NCBI GenBank assembly: GCA_031259605.1
Contig: JAIRLE010000049.1
Coordinates: forward strand, 1 to 20,542
Length of the DNA: 20,542 bases
Source of the DNA: Zoogloeaceae bacterium
Lineage (GTDB): Bacteria > Pseudomonadota > Gammaproteobacteria > Burkholderiales > Rhodocyclaceae
Reading direction: 5' to 3'
Below, in pieces: positions 9,501 to 16,010 of this stretch (position 1 is the first letter of the stretch; the number at the start of each line of letters is the position of its first letter). The translations under genes and the position numbers were made by a program. The notes beneath the pieces were generated by a model. It saw only the letters and a list, made by a program, of their open reading frames with translations. It was not told where the DNA came from and did not search any database.

Positions 9501-10127
9501 CGGGAATGGGACAAACAGCGACCACAGGTGCTGATGGACATTCGCACGGCGCTGGAAACGGCGCGCCAGTCCTCCAATAGCGAGACGCCCCGTGTGGAAC
9601 TGGACATGCAGGCGTTGCTCATGGAACCCGTCATCGTGGAAAAACCCAGGCCCGCAAGAACGCCGCAGGCCAAAGCGCCGGAAGCGGCGGCAACAATGGC
9701 GCTGGCGGCAGAGACGGAAACACCGGAAGCGGAAACGTCCGTAGTGGAAACCCTGGCAGCGGAAGAACCTCCTGCCCTGACGGAAACACCGGCGGCGGAA
9801 ATTCCGGCAACGGCGGCGGAGGCGGAAGCGCCGGACGTGGAAACGCCAGAGACAGAAACCGCGCCGGAAGCGGAAACGTCCGTAGTGGAAACCCTGGCAG
9901 CGGAAGAACCTCCTGCCCTGACAGAAACACCGGCGGCGGAAATTCCGGCAACGGCGGCAGAGGCGGAAGCGCCGGAGACAGGAATGACGCCGGAAGAAAT
10001 TGACACGCGGGCAGGGGAAGAAAATCGGGAAGCGGAAAGACGCAAGGCAGAACTGTTCCGCTTCCGGGAGAAAATGAAACGCGTCAAGGAACAGGCAAGG
10101 GGCAAAAAGGGAGGCAAGATGCCCTGA
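3516..10127 (+). CDS. Giant M48-like/TerB/DUF4011/SF1 helicase with Vsr-like nuclease fold (hhe-like)
   Basis: The protein has 2203 residues. ATG 3516 is chosen because AGGGGG sits 6 bases upstream; a GTG at 3489 is possible. Segments in order: (a) an M48-peptidase-like part in which HExxH reads REIGH (119-123), with a later EITAD (E165); (b) a TerB-like helical part with ASADGE (around 303-307) and LLLDGE (around 366-371); (c) a DUF4011-type segment, VNNLYLGYPFLGG...RAPLILYPV (around 597-645); (d) an SF1 Upf1-like helicase with GPPGTGKS (835-842), DEAS (1586-1589), GDERQMPP (1610-1617), VQGDERDLIVFS (around 1789) and LNVAITRAKKEI (around 1835-1847); (e) an MTES_1575/Vsr-type nuclease fold around 1925-2020; (f) an Ala/Glu/Pro-rich tail with a duplicated unit and a basic end. 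In (e) the usual RIDLAV reads RIPLAV (1943-1948) and GIECDG reads GLLFDE, so catalysis is probably lost. The domain order resembles the hhe anti-phage gene. It appears to be a single-gene unit, and ATP-driven nucleic-acid remodelling is inferred. Confidence 0.85.
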   Translation: MQFDIESIRFRGESGYAGVLRKMPGIESLAAKVSTDSARIRRALMADRRLFARRMTPNLYRVAQALCQRFGIRAPVEIYQASGAENAFLHLSVAPLLLEIRGHLPALLDDDALAALLGREIGHFLAHGARNPQRVASLAAALILQDKEAPEERIVAARQLAMAQEITADRLGLIACSGLEAVLRMELTAATGLPADTLVNGDTAIHLAQTRAMMETALATTEPGNAYPEHSLRAWALWLFSETDAYRQLSGRGPGSRKLAELDALLMQALGKFGADLGAPIRLEDPPDMTQAAALAACVLAASADGELQDAKIQVIERVFSPLVHNWRRYLAPESALVEFQRLAPLICADGIKAQCSLFSLVAHVLLLDGECNVGNAGTLVAIGDALGCRKLLHELLPPILARFDLSLEAILAQPGHGISLPPRKAEDALNVYLQNVLRHGGGLSSLRRLLQLLGLPHAAPEDIERLKRIVLANDLAIEPAPDRRLDALYRLVPLPGKALSAIELPEAPPAGNGPNNVRLRQALTRLRERLASSDARNPALCLHICRPGRAIDLNELESIASGLAGRTLALLRDGKPARLFDAEEAEENDNTRRLAKSLLLLAREHLRQREDAGVNNLYLGYPFLGGRTGGQPLRAPLILYPVSIERDAKNGVVSLAIPANGAPVANQSLLRLVFQRKGRHYPDELAEKADELAAAGPKALLDELVLPDVDATDKGERLRSFADRREEFSQWQDEHLEIEECAVLGLFSQPCSHLVRDYDELLEALNGGMPPENLLAGVWELLPRDLRAALSFTDMPPGNNMPMGIPVLPALPADPAQRAALEMTRAVPALVVEGPPGTGKSQVIANLVADALARGEKVAVLCEKRAALDVVAQRLEDAGIRHLLAVAHDVREDRHALYRQFAARLENAAPNAIVLPRNTATDEIGRLLQRLNQRAALTRMTLPEHGQADEDALPMTLGALHTYAAGLNVPLPCMDERLYTLTPARMNTLAAQIASIFPQADLWANGSIWRSPAAMPSATRLSFAHFDNDKANAFLKYLVIARNAAKVLEDALVIAGLPADKSGYAALKSAKDGLLAAYHFRRQQETAAGQATLTALLNEDARLELIERTQAVWRALVNSRSRRQENTLGNHWFAELIGALTAQPEGEESLKKLVRLWRKHDAIMSDFPQPFEFLPDLAVLQALKPLRANAGSALRFLSPACWQAQKTLRAWLALHWPEKADATIDAAFLDHLDDKAAAARCWQGLINMLHWLNPHRADMPSTLDEARAWIRAAAALIDPALILIRHRDDLETMGFWRGTPNAEIIAGWDEKANYWIDCHHSAQALYTIFDTLKKEESVLRSLNAFPDGWEIDTLEAWSQRVEPLVNAISSMGKLAAAIDPVHTALPWLPSLPTTQLLDALIGAWRRDAAHLIGTDRRLEKAQAIAPQAQIFLAPLADGAAFDTPEAWADGVRKTWAKSALAALEKFSSDFSALDEKSGASESRLAELYAEERRFALDRILARQDQVPLLRTPPSEKGVRRSTEQITRATMLKVAQKQRQPLSLRGFTRRFWDKGLMDVLPIWLLSPDVVPLLFPRVPLFDLIIVDEASQCAVESSLPALMRARRVVIAGDERQMPPDDAFRAAKGEDAANAGGEDLSAAREIFDAESLLTLACHRVPRVALSWQYRCQREELFAFSNHAIYAGNLKTIPATASHPAALRWIDVPNGRCEAGANIPESHVVVNLLAQLLQRPDKPSLGVITFNPVQRRAILDEIDRRLEADTQFAECWRQAMNLPRLDARPFVKNLENVQGDERDLIVFSTGHAPVERIGRNGEKKSHVPAYFGSLGQPGGERRLNVAITRAKKEIFVVASFDPRLLSVARSKSDGPRLFKEFLLYAQQVSMGRHDQAAQILNVAGNAAAIDLPRLETGARPAAWLPLNVQVALALEDLGMECELDVGVSGFRIPLAVLDARDPGRYLLGLLFDETLAADDGFERYVHIPFALAARGWQFMRVSSREWDKQRPQVLMDIRTALETARQSSNSETPRVELDMQALLMEPVIVEKPRPARTPQAKAPEAAATMALAAETETPEAETSVVETLAAEEPPALTETPAAEIPATAAEAEAPDVETPETETAPEAETSVVETLAAEEPPALTETPAAEIPATAAEAEAPETGMTPEEIDTRAGEENREAERRKAELFRFREKMKRVKEQARGKKGGKMP
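9723..9976 (+). repeat. In-frame tandem duplication in the helicase tail
   Basis: A 113-bp segment at 9723-9835 recurs at 9864-9976 with two G-to-A differences. The period is 141 bp, or 47 codons, so frame is kept. It encodes an acidic Ala/Glu/Pro/Thr-rich stretch (ETSVVETLAAEEPPAL and following). This is a likely site of copy-number change by slippage or recombination. Confidence 0.9.
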
Positions 10128-10156
10128 CCCTGTCACATCAAGGCCATATTTTCTCC

Positions 10157-10184
10157 TTGACGCAAAAGCGTTGCGGCGCATACT
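10157..10184 (+). promoter_or_regulatory. Sigma-70 promoter candidate for the EIIC-EAL/chiP operon
   Basis: TTGACG (10157-10162, five of six matches) and CATACT (10179-10184, four of six) are separated by 16 bp. The predicted transcription start is near 10191, giving a short leader of about 16 bases before ATG 10207. The promoter lies 29 bases after the helicase stop, so the operon probably has its own transcription. Confidence 0.5.
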
Positions 10185-10206
10185 CGCAAAGAATGAATGA
10201 AAGCAA

Positions 10207-12402
10207 ATGAATCCACGCGTAATGACACTCGGTCAGCGCCTGTTTGGCCGCATCTACATGCTGGCCGCGCCCAATTGGGCGTTCAGTCCGGTCATGCTGG
10301 CCATTCGCAACGGTTTTTTGTTGTGTCTGCCGCTGGTTGTCGCGGGCGCGCTCGCCATCCTGATCAACAACCTGCCTTTCCCGGATTATCAGGACAATAT
10401 GGCGCAGGTTTTCGGGCAGGACTGGTCGAAAATCGGCGCGCTGGTCTGGCAAGGTACCTTTGGCATTCTCTCCCTGCCGATGCTCGTCGGCATCAGTTAC
10501 CACCTCACGACCCTGTATAACCAGCGTTATCTGGCGAATCCGGTCAGCCCGGTCATCGCGGCGCTGGTGGCGCTGGCCTCGCTGATGATCATCATCCCCA
10601 TGGATGACCATGAAAGCATCGTGGAACATCTGGGCACACAGGGATTGTTCGTCAGCATGGTCGTCGCCATCGTTTCGACGCGCGTTTTCCTGTATCTGGC
10701 GCACATCAAACGGCTGCAAATGCTGATCTATGCCGATGGAATGGAAGCGGCCATTCTGCAGGCTTTCGCCTGTCTGTTGCCGGGCATCATCACCGTGCTT
10801 CTCTTTGCCGTAACCGCCTTTGTCTTTGGGGCGCTGACCGGGCTGTCGGCGCATCAGTTCGTGCATGATCTGATTCTGTATCCTTTCAGGTTTTTCCAGG
10901 ACACCTTTGATACGGGCGTCACCTATGTCTTCATCACGCATGTCTTCTGGTTTTTCGGGATTCACGGCACCAATGTGCTTGATCCCATGACCAGAGGCAT
11001 TTTCGAGGCCGCCTCGAACAGCAATCTCGCGGCGCAGGCGGCGGGATTGCCGCCGCCGCATGTCGTCACCAAGCTCTTTCTCGATACCTTCGTCTTCATG
11101 GGCGGTTCCGGTTCCTCGATCTGTCTTCTGACCGCGCTGTTGATCGTCAACCGCAAGGACGGTAGCCGCCGTCTGGCGAAAATCTCCCTTGTACCTGGTC
11201 TTTTCAACATCAATGAAGTGCTGCTCTTTGGCCTGCCAGTCATTCTCAATCCCGTTTTTCTCCTGCCGTTTGTCCTAACGCCGCTGGTGTTGATGCTCAC
11301 CAGTTACATCGCGGTTCGCTATGGCCTTGCGCCAGGCGTGAGCGTCCCGGTCGTCTGGACGACGCCGCCGTTGTTGAGCGGCTATTTCGCTACCGGCGGC
11401 GCGTTGGCGGGCACGTTGCTGCAATGCTTCAATCTGGCGCTGGGCGTCTTGATCTATATCCCCTTCGTCAAGATTTTCGACCGCATCCGCATGGAACGGC
11501 AAAAGAAGGCGATGAGCGCCCTCATGGACATTGCCTGTAGCAACATCGTCGGCCCTTCCGGAAAGAAATGCCTGGATCGCGGCGACGAAGTCGGCGTGTT
11601 GGCGCGGGTGCTGGCGGGCGATCTGGAGCGCGCCCTGAAGCGGGGCGACGGGCTATATCTCGAATACCAGCCGCAGGTCGACCATACTTCCGGCAAGGTC
11701 ATCGGCGCCGAGGCGTTGGTGCGCTGGCGGCATCCGGAATATGGCCAGATCCCCGCGCCCATCATGGTCGCCATTTCCGAAGACGGCGATTTCATGCAGC
11801 CTCTGGGCATGTGGGTGCTGGACGAAGCCTGCACCGAACGGGCGCGCTGGCGGCTGCACGGACTGGAAGACCGCTTCAAGACTTCGGTCAATGTTTCCAT
11901 CCGTCAACTGAACGACACCACACTGCCGGACAAGGTGATGCGCTGCCTGGAACGCCATGGCCTGCAACGGCAGATGATCGGCATCGAAGTCACCGAATCC
12001 ATCGCCCTCGATCCAGACGCGCCGCACAACCGCATCCTGAACCAGATTCATGATTTTGGCATTGCCATTTCCATTGACGATTTTGGCATGGGGCATAGTT
12101 CATTGGTATATCTGAAGTATTTCCCGGTCAATACCCTGAAAATCGACAAGGTGTTGAGCAAGGATGTCGCCACCAGCAAGACCTGCGTCGAGATCATCAA
12201 CACCATCGTGAAACTGTGCCGCGCGCTGGACGTGAAAATCGTCGTCGAATTCGTCGAAAACCAGGAACAGATCGACGTGTTGTGCAAGCTGGGCTGCCAC
12301 ATTTTCCAGGGTTACTTTTATAGTCCGCCGCTCTCCGGCGAAAGTACGCTGTCCTATGTCTTGAGCATGGGCACCGCGCCGCGGGAAAAGGCGGCGCAAT
12401 GA
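10207..12402 (+). CDS. PTS EIIC (lactose/cellobiose family) fused to EAL c-di-GMP phosphodiesterase
   Basis: The protein has 731 residues. Residues 1 to about 430 form a multi-pass inner-membrane EIIC of the Lac/Cel/Chb family. It has FWFFGIHGTNV with His253 and FNINEVLLFGLP with Glu337, close in position to the substrate-binding His250 and Glu334 of Bacillus ChbC. Residues about 480-725 form an EAL domain with the catalytic set in place: EAL (502-504), Asn562 in SVNVS, Glu594 in GIEVTE, DDFG (624-627), Lys645 in LKID, Glu681 and Glu684 in VVEFVEN, and Gln701 in FQGY. An active cytoplasmic phosphodiesterase that degrades c-di-GMP is therefore expected. The last bases overlap chiP (ATGA), so the two are translationally coupled. 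No EIIA or EIIB is nearby, which favours a sugar sensor or facilitator over a full PTS. The Shine-Dalgarno sequence is weak (GAAAG). Confidence 0.92.
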   Translation: MNPRVMTLGQRLFGRIYMLAAPNWAFSPVMLAIRNGFLLCLPLVVAGALAILINNLPFPDYQDNMAQVFGQDWSKIGALVWQGTFGILSLPMLVGISYHLTTLYNQRYLANPVSPVIAALVALASLMIIIPMDDHESIVEHLGTQGLFVSMVVAIVSTRVFLYLAHIKRLQMLIYADGMEAAILQAFACLLPGIITVLLFAVTAFVFGALTGLSAHQFVHDLILYPFRFFQDTFDTGVTYVFITHVFWFFGIHGTNVLDPMTRGIFEAASNSNLAAQAAGLPPPHVVTKLFLDTFVFMGGSGSSICLLTALLIVNRKDGSRRLAKISLVPGLFNINEVLLFGLPVILNPVFLLPFVLTPLVLMLTSYIAVRYGLAPGVSVPVVWTTPPLLSGYFATGGALAGTLLQCFNLALGVLIYIPFVKIFDRIRMERQKKAMSALMDIACSNIVGPSGKKCLDRGDEVGVLARVLAGDLERALKRGDGLYLEYQPQVDHTSGKVIGAEALVRWRHPEYGQIPAPIMVAISEDGDFMQPLGMWVLDEACTERARWRLHGLEDRFKTSVNVSIRQLNDTTLPDKVMRCLERHGLQRQMIGIEVTESIALDPDAPHNRILNQIHDFGIAISIDDFGMGHSSLVYLKYFPVNTLKIDKVLSKDVATSKTCVEIINTIVKLCRALDVKIVVEFVENQEQIDVLCKLGCHIFQGYFYSPPLSGESTLSYVLSMGTAPREKAAQ

Positions 12403-13778
12403 AGCGGCTGCGCCTTCTGGCGCTGGCGCTGGCGGGCACGGCGCAAAGCGCATGGGGCGAGGATGGCGGCGCGTGGTCGCTTGCCTCCGAGATCAAGGCC
12501 ACGGAGGTTTCCGGCAACCTGATCTATTTCCAGCGCCACCGCGAACGCTACCGGGTCGATGAACGGCGCTTCGGCAGCAATCTGCATCACCGGACGCTGC
12601 AAGGCAATGTGGAAGTCGCAACACCTTTTCTTGCCGACACGGCGGGCTTCGATCTGGGCGTCTTCGCAACCGCAGATGTGCAGAACAGCGCCAGTCCCGA
12701 CCACGAAATCAGTTTTTTTCCGTGGTCGGATCCATGGTCGGCCGACTGGTCGGAAAAGGACGCGCGCGGCGGCGCGTCGCTCTATCGCGCCCATCTGAAG
12801 TTGCGCCAGAAGCGCGAAAATGGCCTCTGGTGGGGCAAGCTGGGGTATTTCCAGCCCTCCGGCCCCGGCGTGTTGGGCGTGAACTGGTCATTGATGCCGG
12901 GAACCTATCTCGGCGCGGAGGGCGGCGTCGATCAGGGAAAAATCTCGCTGGCGGGCGCGTATGTGAGCAAATACAAGGCACCGTGGTACCGCAAGACCTA
13001 CGCCTTTCGTGAAGACGGTGCCGCGCAGGGCAAAATCGATCACCTCTGGTCGTTTGGCGCGCGTTATGCCCTTACGCCGCAAGCCTCCATGGAAGTCGCC
13101 TATGGCGAAGCGCCGGGATTTTTGCGCAGCGCGCACCTGAAGCTCAAATACCGGCAGAAAACTCCCGCAACTCCGTTGTATCTGAGCTATCAGCTTTACG
13201 TCATGGGCGACCGCGACGATGCCGCGACAACTCACGGATCATCCAACAACCACTATGCGGGCCGCTGGGCATTCCAGCATTACCTGGCCTTTGCGCGCGA
13301 GTTTTCGCGCTATACCCTGAAGGGCGAATTCCTGCACACGCGCGCGCCCAGCACGCGGGATACGCACCTGGGCTATTTCGTCTATCGGCTGAGCGGCAGG
13401 TACGGCGGCGCGAACGGCGCTTACGAACCCTGGTGGGATAATCGTTCCGACTGGAATCACAACCGCGAAAACGCGGTCTTCGCCAGTCTCTCCCGCACGC
13501 TGGACGATCTCATCGATCTCCCCGTGACCGTGACCCTCTCCGCCGCGCGCGGTTGGGGCGGCAAGGCGCACGGCATCCGGCAAACCCTGGAGGAGGCCGC
13601 CTGGTCCTTCGATCTGACCTGGCGCATTCCCTCAGGCGCGCTGAAGGACACCCGCGTCAGCCTGCACTACACGCACTACAACAACAAGACCGATCAGCCC
13701 AGTTGGGTGGGCTACAAGAACCTGTTCCAGGATGAACGCGATCTCAAGTTCTTCGTGATCGTGCCGTGGAAAATCTGA
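12399..13778 (+). CDS. chiP: Chitoporin, OprD-superfamily outer-membrane porin
   Basis: The protein has 459 residues with an N-terminal signal peptide (MKRLRLLALALAGTAQSAWG, probable cleavage around residue 20). It is the ChiP-type chitoporin that lets chito-oligosaccharides cross the outer membrane. Family features remembered from enteric ChiP are visible: SLMPGTYLGAEGG (around 164-176), SKYKAPWY, WWDNRSDWN (345-353), the repeated aromatic beta-strands, and the C-terminal NLFQDERDLKFFVI (441-454) leading to a final strand ending in PWKI. Its start codon overlaps the stop of the EIIC-EAL gene by 4 bp, and the EIIC is ChbC-like, so the pair points to chitobiose or related sugars as the shared substrate. 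No strong terminator is visible downstream. The next gene begins 151 bp later behind its own Shine-Dalgarno sequence. Confidence 0.9.
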   Translation: MKRLRLLALALAGTAQSAWGEDGGAWSLASEIKATEVSGNLIYFQRHRERYRVDERRFGSNLHHRTLQGNVEVATPFLADTAGFDLGVFATADVQNSASPDHEISFFPWSDPWSADWSEKDARGGASLYRAHLKLRQKRENGLWWGKLGYFQPSGPGVLGVNWSLMPGTYLGAEGGVDQGKISLAGAYVSKYKAPWYRKTYAFREDGAAQGKIDHLWSFGARYALTPQASMEVAYGEAPGFLRSAHLKLKYRQKTPATPLYLSYQLYVMGDRDDAATTHGSSNNHYAGRWAFQHYLAFAREFSRYTLKGEFLHTRAPSTRDTHLGYFVYRLSGRYGGANGAYEPWWDNRSDWNHNRENAVFASLSRTLDDLIDLPVTVTLSAARGWGGKAHGIRQTLEEAAWSFDLTWRIPSGALKDTRVSLHYTHYNNKTDQPSWVGYKNLFQDERDLKFFVIVPWKI

Positions 13779-13929
13779 AAAATCCGCCCCGCTCATGACA
13801 ACGCCTCTCCCACGCTCCGGTTCATCCTTCGGCATGCGATGCCGCGATCTGGTATCCTTTGCGCGGTGGCTGCGGCGCTCCAACCGTGATGCTCATGCGT
13901 TCAAATCTTCACGATGACGAGGAATTCAA

Positions 13930-14409
13930 ATGAGGCTTGGCAATCTGGCTGGGAAAGACGGTATTGAAAACGAGCAGGCGCTTTTCGCGAACGCGCTGAC
14001 CTGCTTTCTCCAGGGGCGCTTCGCCGAAGCCTTTTCCGCCTTGTCGAAATGGCCCCCTGGTCAGCATCCCGCCGTGGAATTCAATCTTGGGCTTTGTCAT
14101 CTCAAGACCGCCGACTTCCAAAGCGCCATCCGTCATTTCGAAACGGCGCTCCGGCAAGCAAGGCCGGGCGTGGCACCGGAAAACAATCCGGCCTACAAGA
14201 CCCTGCGCGCGGCGGAAATCCGGAACCAGCGTTACCTCGAACCCATGTCTTTCGATCATCTTCTGACTTTCGCCAACGAGGCAAAGGAGGACATCATCAT
14301 GGCGCTGGCTTTCGCTCATGACGGTTGCGGCCTCAAGGACAAGGCGAGGGTGCTGACCGCCTCCCTGGTTGGCGATCAATTTTCCGAATTCAAGGCGAAA
14401 TTCCAATGA
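13930..14409 (+). CDS. TPR-like small protein
   Basis: The protein has 159 residues and no signal peptide. At least one tetratricopeptide-type helix pair is visible at about 47-80 (AVEFNLGLCHLKTADFQSAI), with a weaker one at about 16-46 (ALFANALTCFLQGRFAEAF). Such proteins usually act as protein-binding scaffolds or chaperones. The start is supported by GAGGA 7 bases upstream. The stop overlaps the start of the first ankyrin gene (ATGA), so the two are translationally coupled. The specific role is unknown. A hairpin-capable CGGCAT-GCG-ATGCCG lies upstream in the gap. Confidence 0.8.
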   Translation: MRLGNLAGKDGIENEQALFANALTCFLQGRFAEAFSALSKWPPGQHPAVEFNLGLCHLKTADFQSAIRHFETALRQARPGVAPENNPAYKTLRAAEIRNQRYLEPMSFDHLLTFANEAKEDIIMALAFAHDGCGLKDKARVLTASLVGDQFSEFKAKFQ

Positions 14410-15998
14410 AAATCCAAGATCTGGAAGGACTGTATGGAAGAAAGCACACGCCGCGGGACGACCTGCTGCAAGTCCATGCGGAACTGGTGGCGCAGGACGG
14501 TCTGGAAGCCTGTGGCGAAAGGCTCGCCTTCCTGGCCGCCGACCATGTGCATGCGGCGGCGCTCCGCTTTTTGCTGGACAAGGGCGTCGATGCGACCATC
14601 GTCGATCGCGGCGAGGCCACCTTGCTGCACCACGCGGCCAGGATGGCGAAGTGTTTTTTCTACCAGCCCGGTGAGGGCGACCTCGAAGAAACCGTCCGGC
14701 TTTTGCTCGAATACAAGGTCAGCGCGCTCAGGCGGGATGAGAATGGTCGGTTGTGCTATCACGACGCGGCCAGGATCGGCAATTACCGCTTCGTGGAGAC
14801 GCTGCGCCAGGGCGGCGTCCGGCTGACGCTCACGGACAGGGAGGGCAATACCGGCATTCACCTCGCGGCCGCCCATGCGCGCGGCTTTGCCCTAGAACAG
14901 GCCAGAAAAGCGGTCGAGGAGGAGGAAAAGCGCGGCAAGACGGATTATTTCGCGAGAAAGGCGTTGGAAGACAAAATAAAACACTGGCGGGAACTCGAAG
15001 CCCAGGCGGAAGTTTTTTACAAAACCGTCAGGGTCTTTGCCGATGGCGGCGTGGATATCGAAGGGAAAAACCGCGAGGGATTGTCCGCGTTCGATCTTGC
15101 CGTGCGGCGCGACGCCAAGAAGATTGCCGCTTTTCTCTCCGGAACCCTGGAGACCGGCGCGGAAGACACGGATGGCGCGGACGGCGCGGAAGCCATCCTC
15201 ATCGGCGGCAGGACGCCGCATCAGGCGGTATGGAAGCGGGACATCTCGGCGATCAAGGCCATCGCCAAACGCGGCGGCGACCTGAATGCTCCGTGCACGA
15301 AGGAAGAATACGACGGAGTGTCGGAGGGATTTACCGCCCTGGGAATCGCCTGTCTCGGGCTTGATCTCGAAGCCATCGAGGCGCTGCTCGAATGCGGCGC
15401 CAATCCTTCCGCCAGGGATGCCTACGGGCAGGCCGCGATCTGCTATTGCCTGGACGCGCGGATTCCGGGCAGCGAGCAAAACGAGGCGCTGTACAAGGAG
15501 AAAATCCCGAAAATCGTCAAGGCGATGTTCGATGCCGGACTTTCCGTCGACGAAATCGTCGACGAGGAAGGCGATACCCTGTTGAATTACGCCTGCCACG
15601 CAGACATTCGCGGCAGTTACCAGGGCTATCGCCACACCTTCAAGGGCAGCGTGATCGAAGCGATCATGAAACGCCATGCCGATGTGAACCTGGCGAACCG
15701 TTTTGGCGAAACGCCGCTGATGCGTGCCTGCCGCAAGGATTTTGAACTGATGGAGCGCTACCTGCTCCTTCTCTTGGAGGCTGGCGCGGCGCTCGACATG
15801 AAGGACATGAAGGGCAATACCGCCCTGCATTACGCCGCCAGCAACCGCGATCGGAACGCCGCCTATACGCTGTGCGGCCTGCTCCTGGAATTCGGCGCGG
15901 ACGCCAGCATGGTGAACAACCACGGGGAAACCGCCCTCGACATCGCCACGCGGACGAACAATGAACCGCTGGTCAAGATTTTGCTGGGCCAGATCTGA
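14406..15998 (+). CDS. Ankyrin repeat protein 1
   Basis: The protein has 530 residues starting at ATG 14406, which overlaps the TPR gene stop. Degenerate ankyrin repeats run along the whole chain: ATLLHHAARMAK, GNTGIHLAAAHARG, GVSEGFTALGIACLGLD, GETPLMRACRKD, GNTALHYAASNRDR and GETALDIATRTNN. A charged, probably helical insertion (EEEEKRGKTDYFARKALEDK) lies at about 175-200. No signal peptide, membrane segment or catalytic domain is seen. It is probably a cytoplasmic protein-binding scaffold, or an immunity or effector-type ankyrin protein; the partner is unknown. The last repeats are the most regular. Confidence 0.88.
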   Translation: MKIQDLEGLYGRKHTPRDDLLQVHAELVAQDGLEACGERLAFLAADHVHAAALRFLLDKGVDATIVDRGEATLLHHAARMAKCFFYQPGEGDLEETVRLLLEYKVSALRRDENGRLCYHDAARIGNYRFVETLRQGGVRLTLTDREGNTGIHLAAAHARGFALEQARKAVEEEEKRGKTDYFARKALEDKIKHWRELEAQAEVFYKTVRVFADGGVDIEGKNREGLSAFDLAVRRDAKKIAAFLSGTLETGAEDTDGADGAEAILIGGRTPHQAVWKRDISAIKAIAKRGGDLNAPCTKEEYDGVSEGFTALGIACLGLDLEAIEALLECGANPSARDAYGQAAICYCLDARIPGSEQNEALYKEKIPKIVKAMFDAGLSVDEIVDEEGDTLLNYACHADIRGSYQGYRHTFKGSVIEAIMKRHADVNLANRFGETPLMRACRKDFELMERYLLLLLEAGAALDMKDMKGNTALHYAASNRDRNAAYTLCGLLLEFGADASMVNNHGETALDIATRTNNEPLVKILLGQI

Positions 15999-16010
15999 CA
16001 GGAGAACACA

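Noticed and set aside
8913..10181. 422-codon minus-strand frame rich in Arg, Phe and Cys
   Set aside because: It is an antisense shadow of the helicase tail; the apparent repeats come from the duplicated coding unit.
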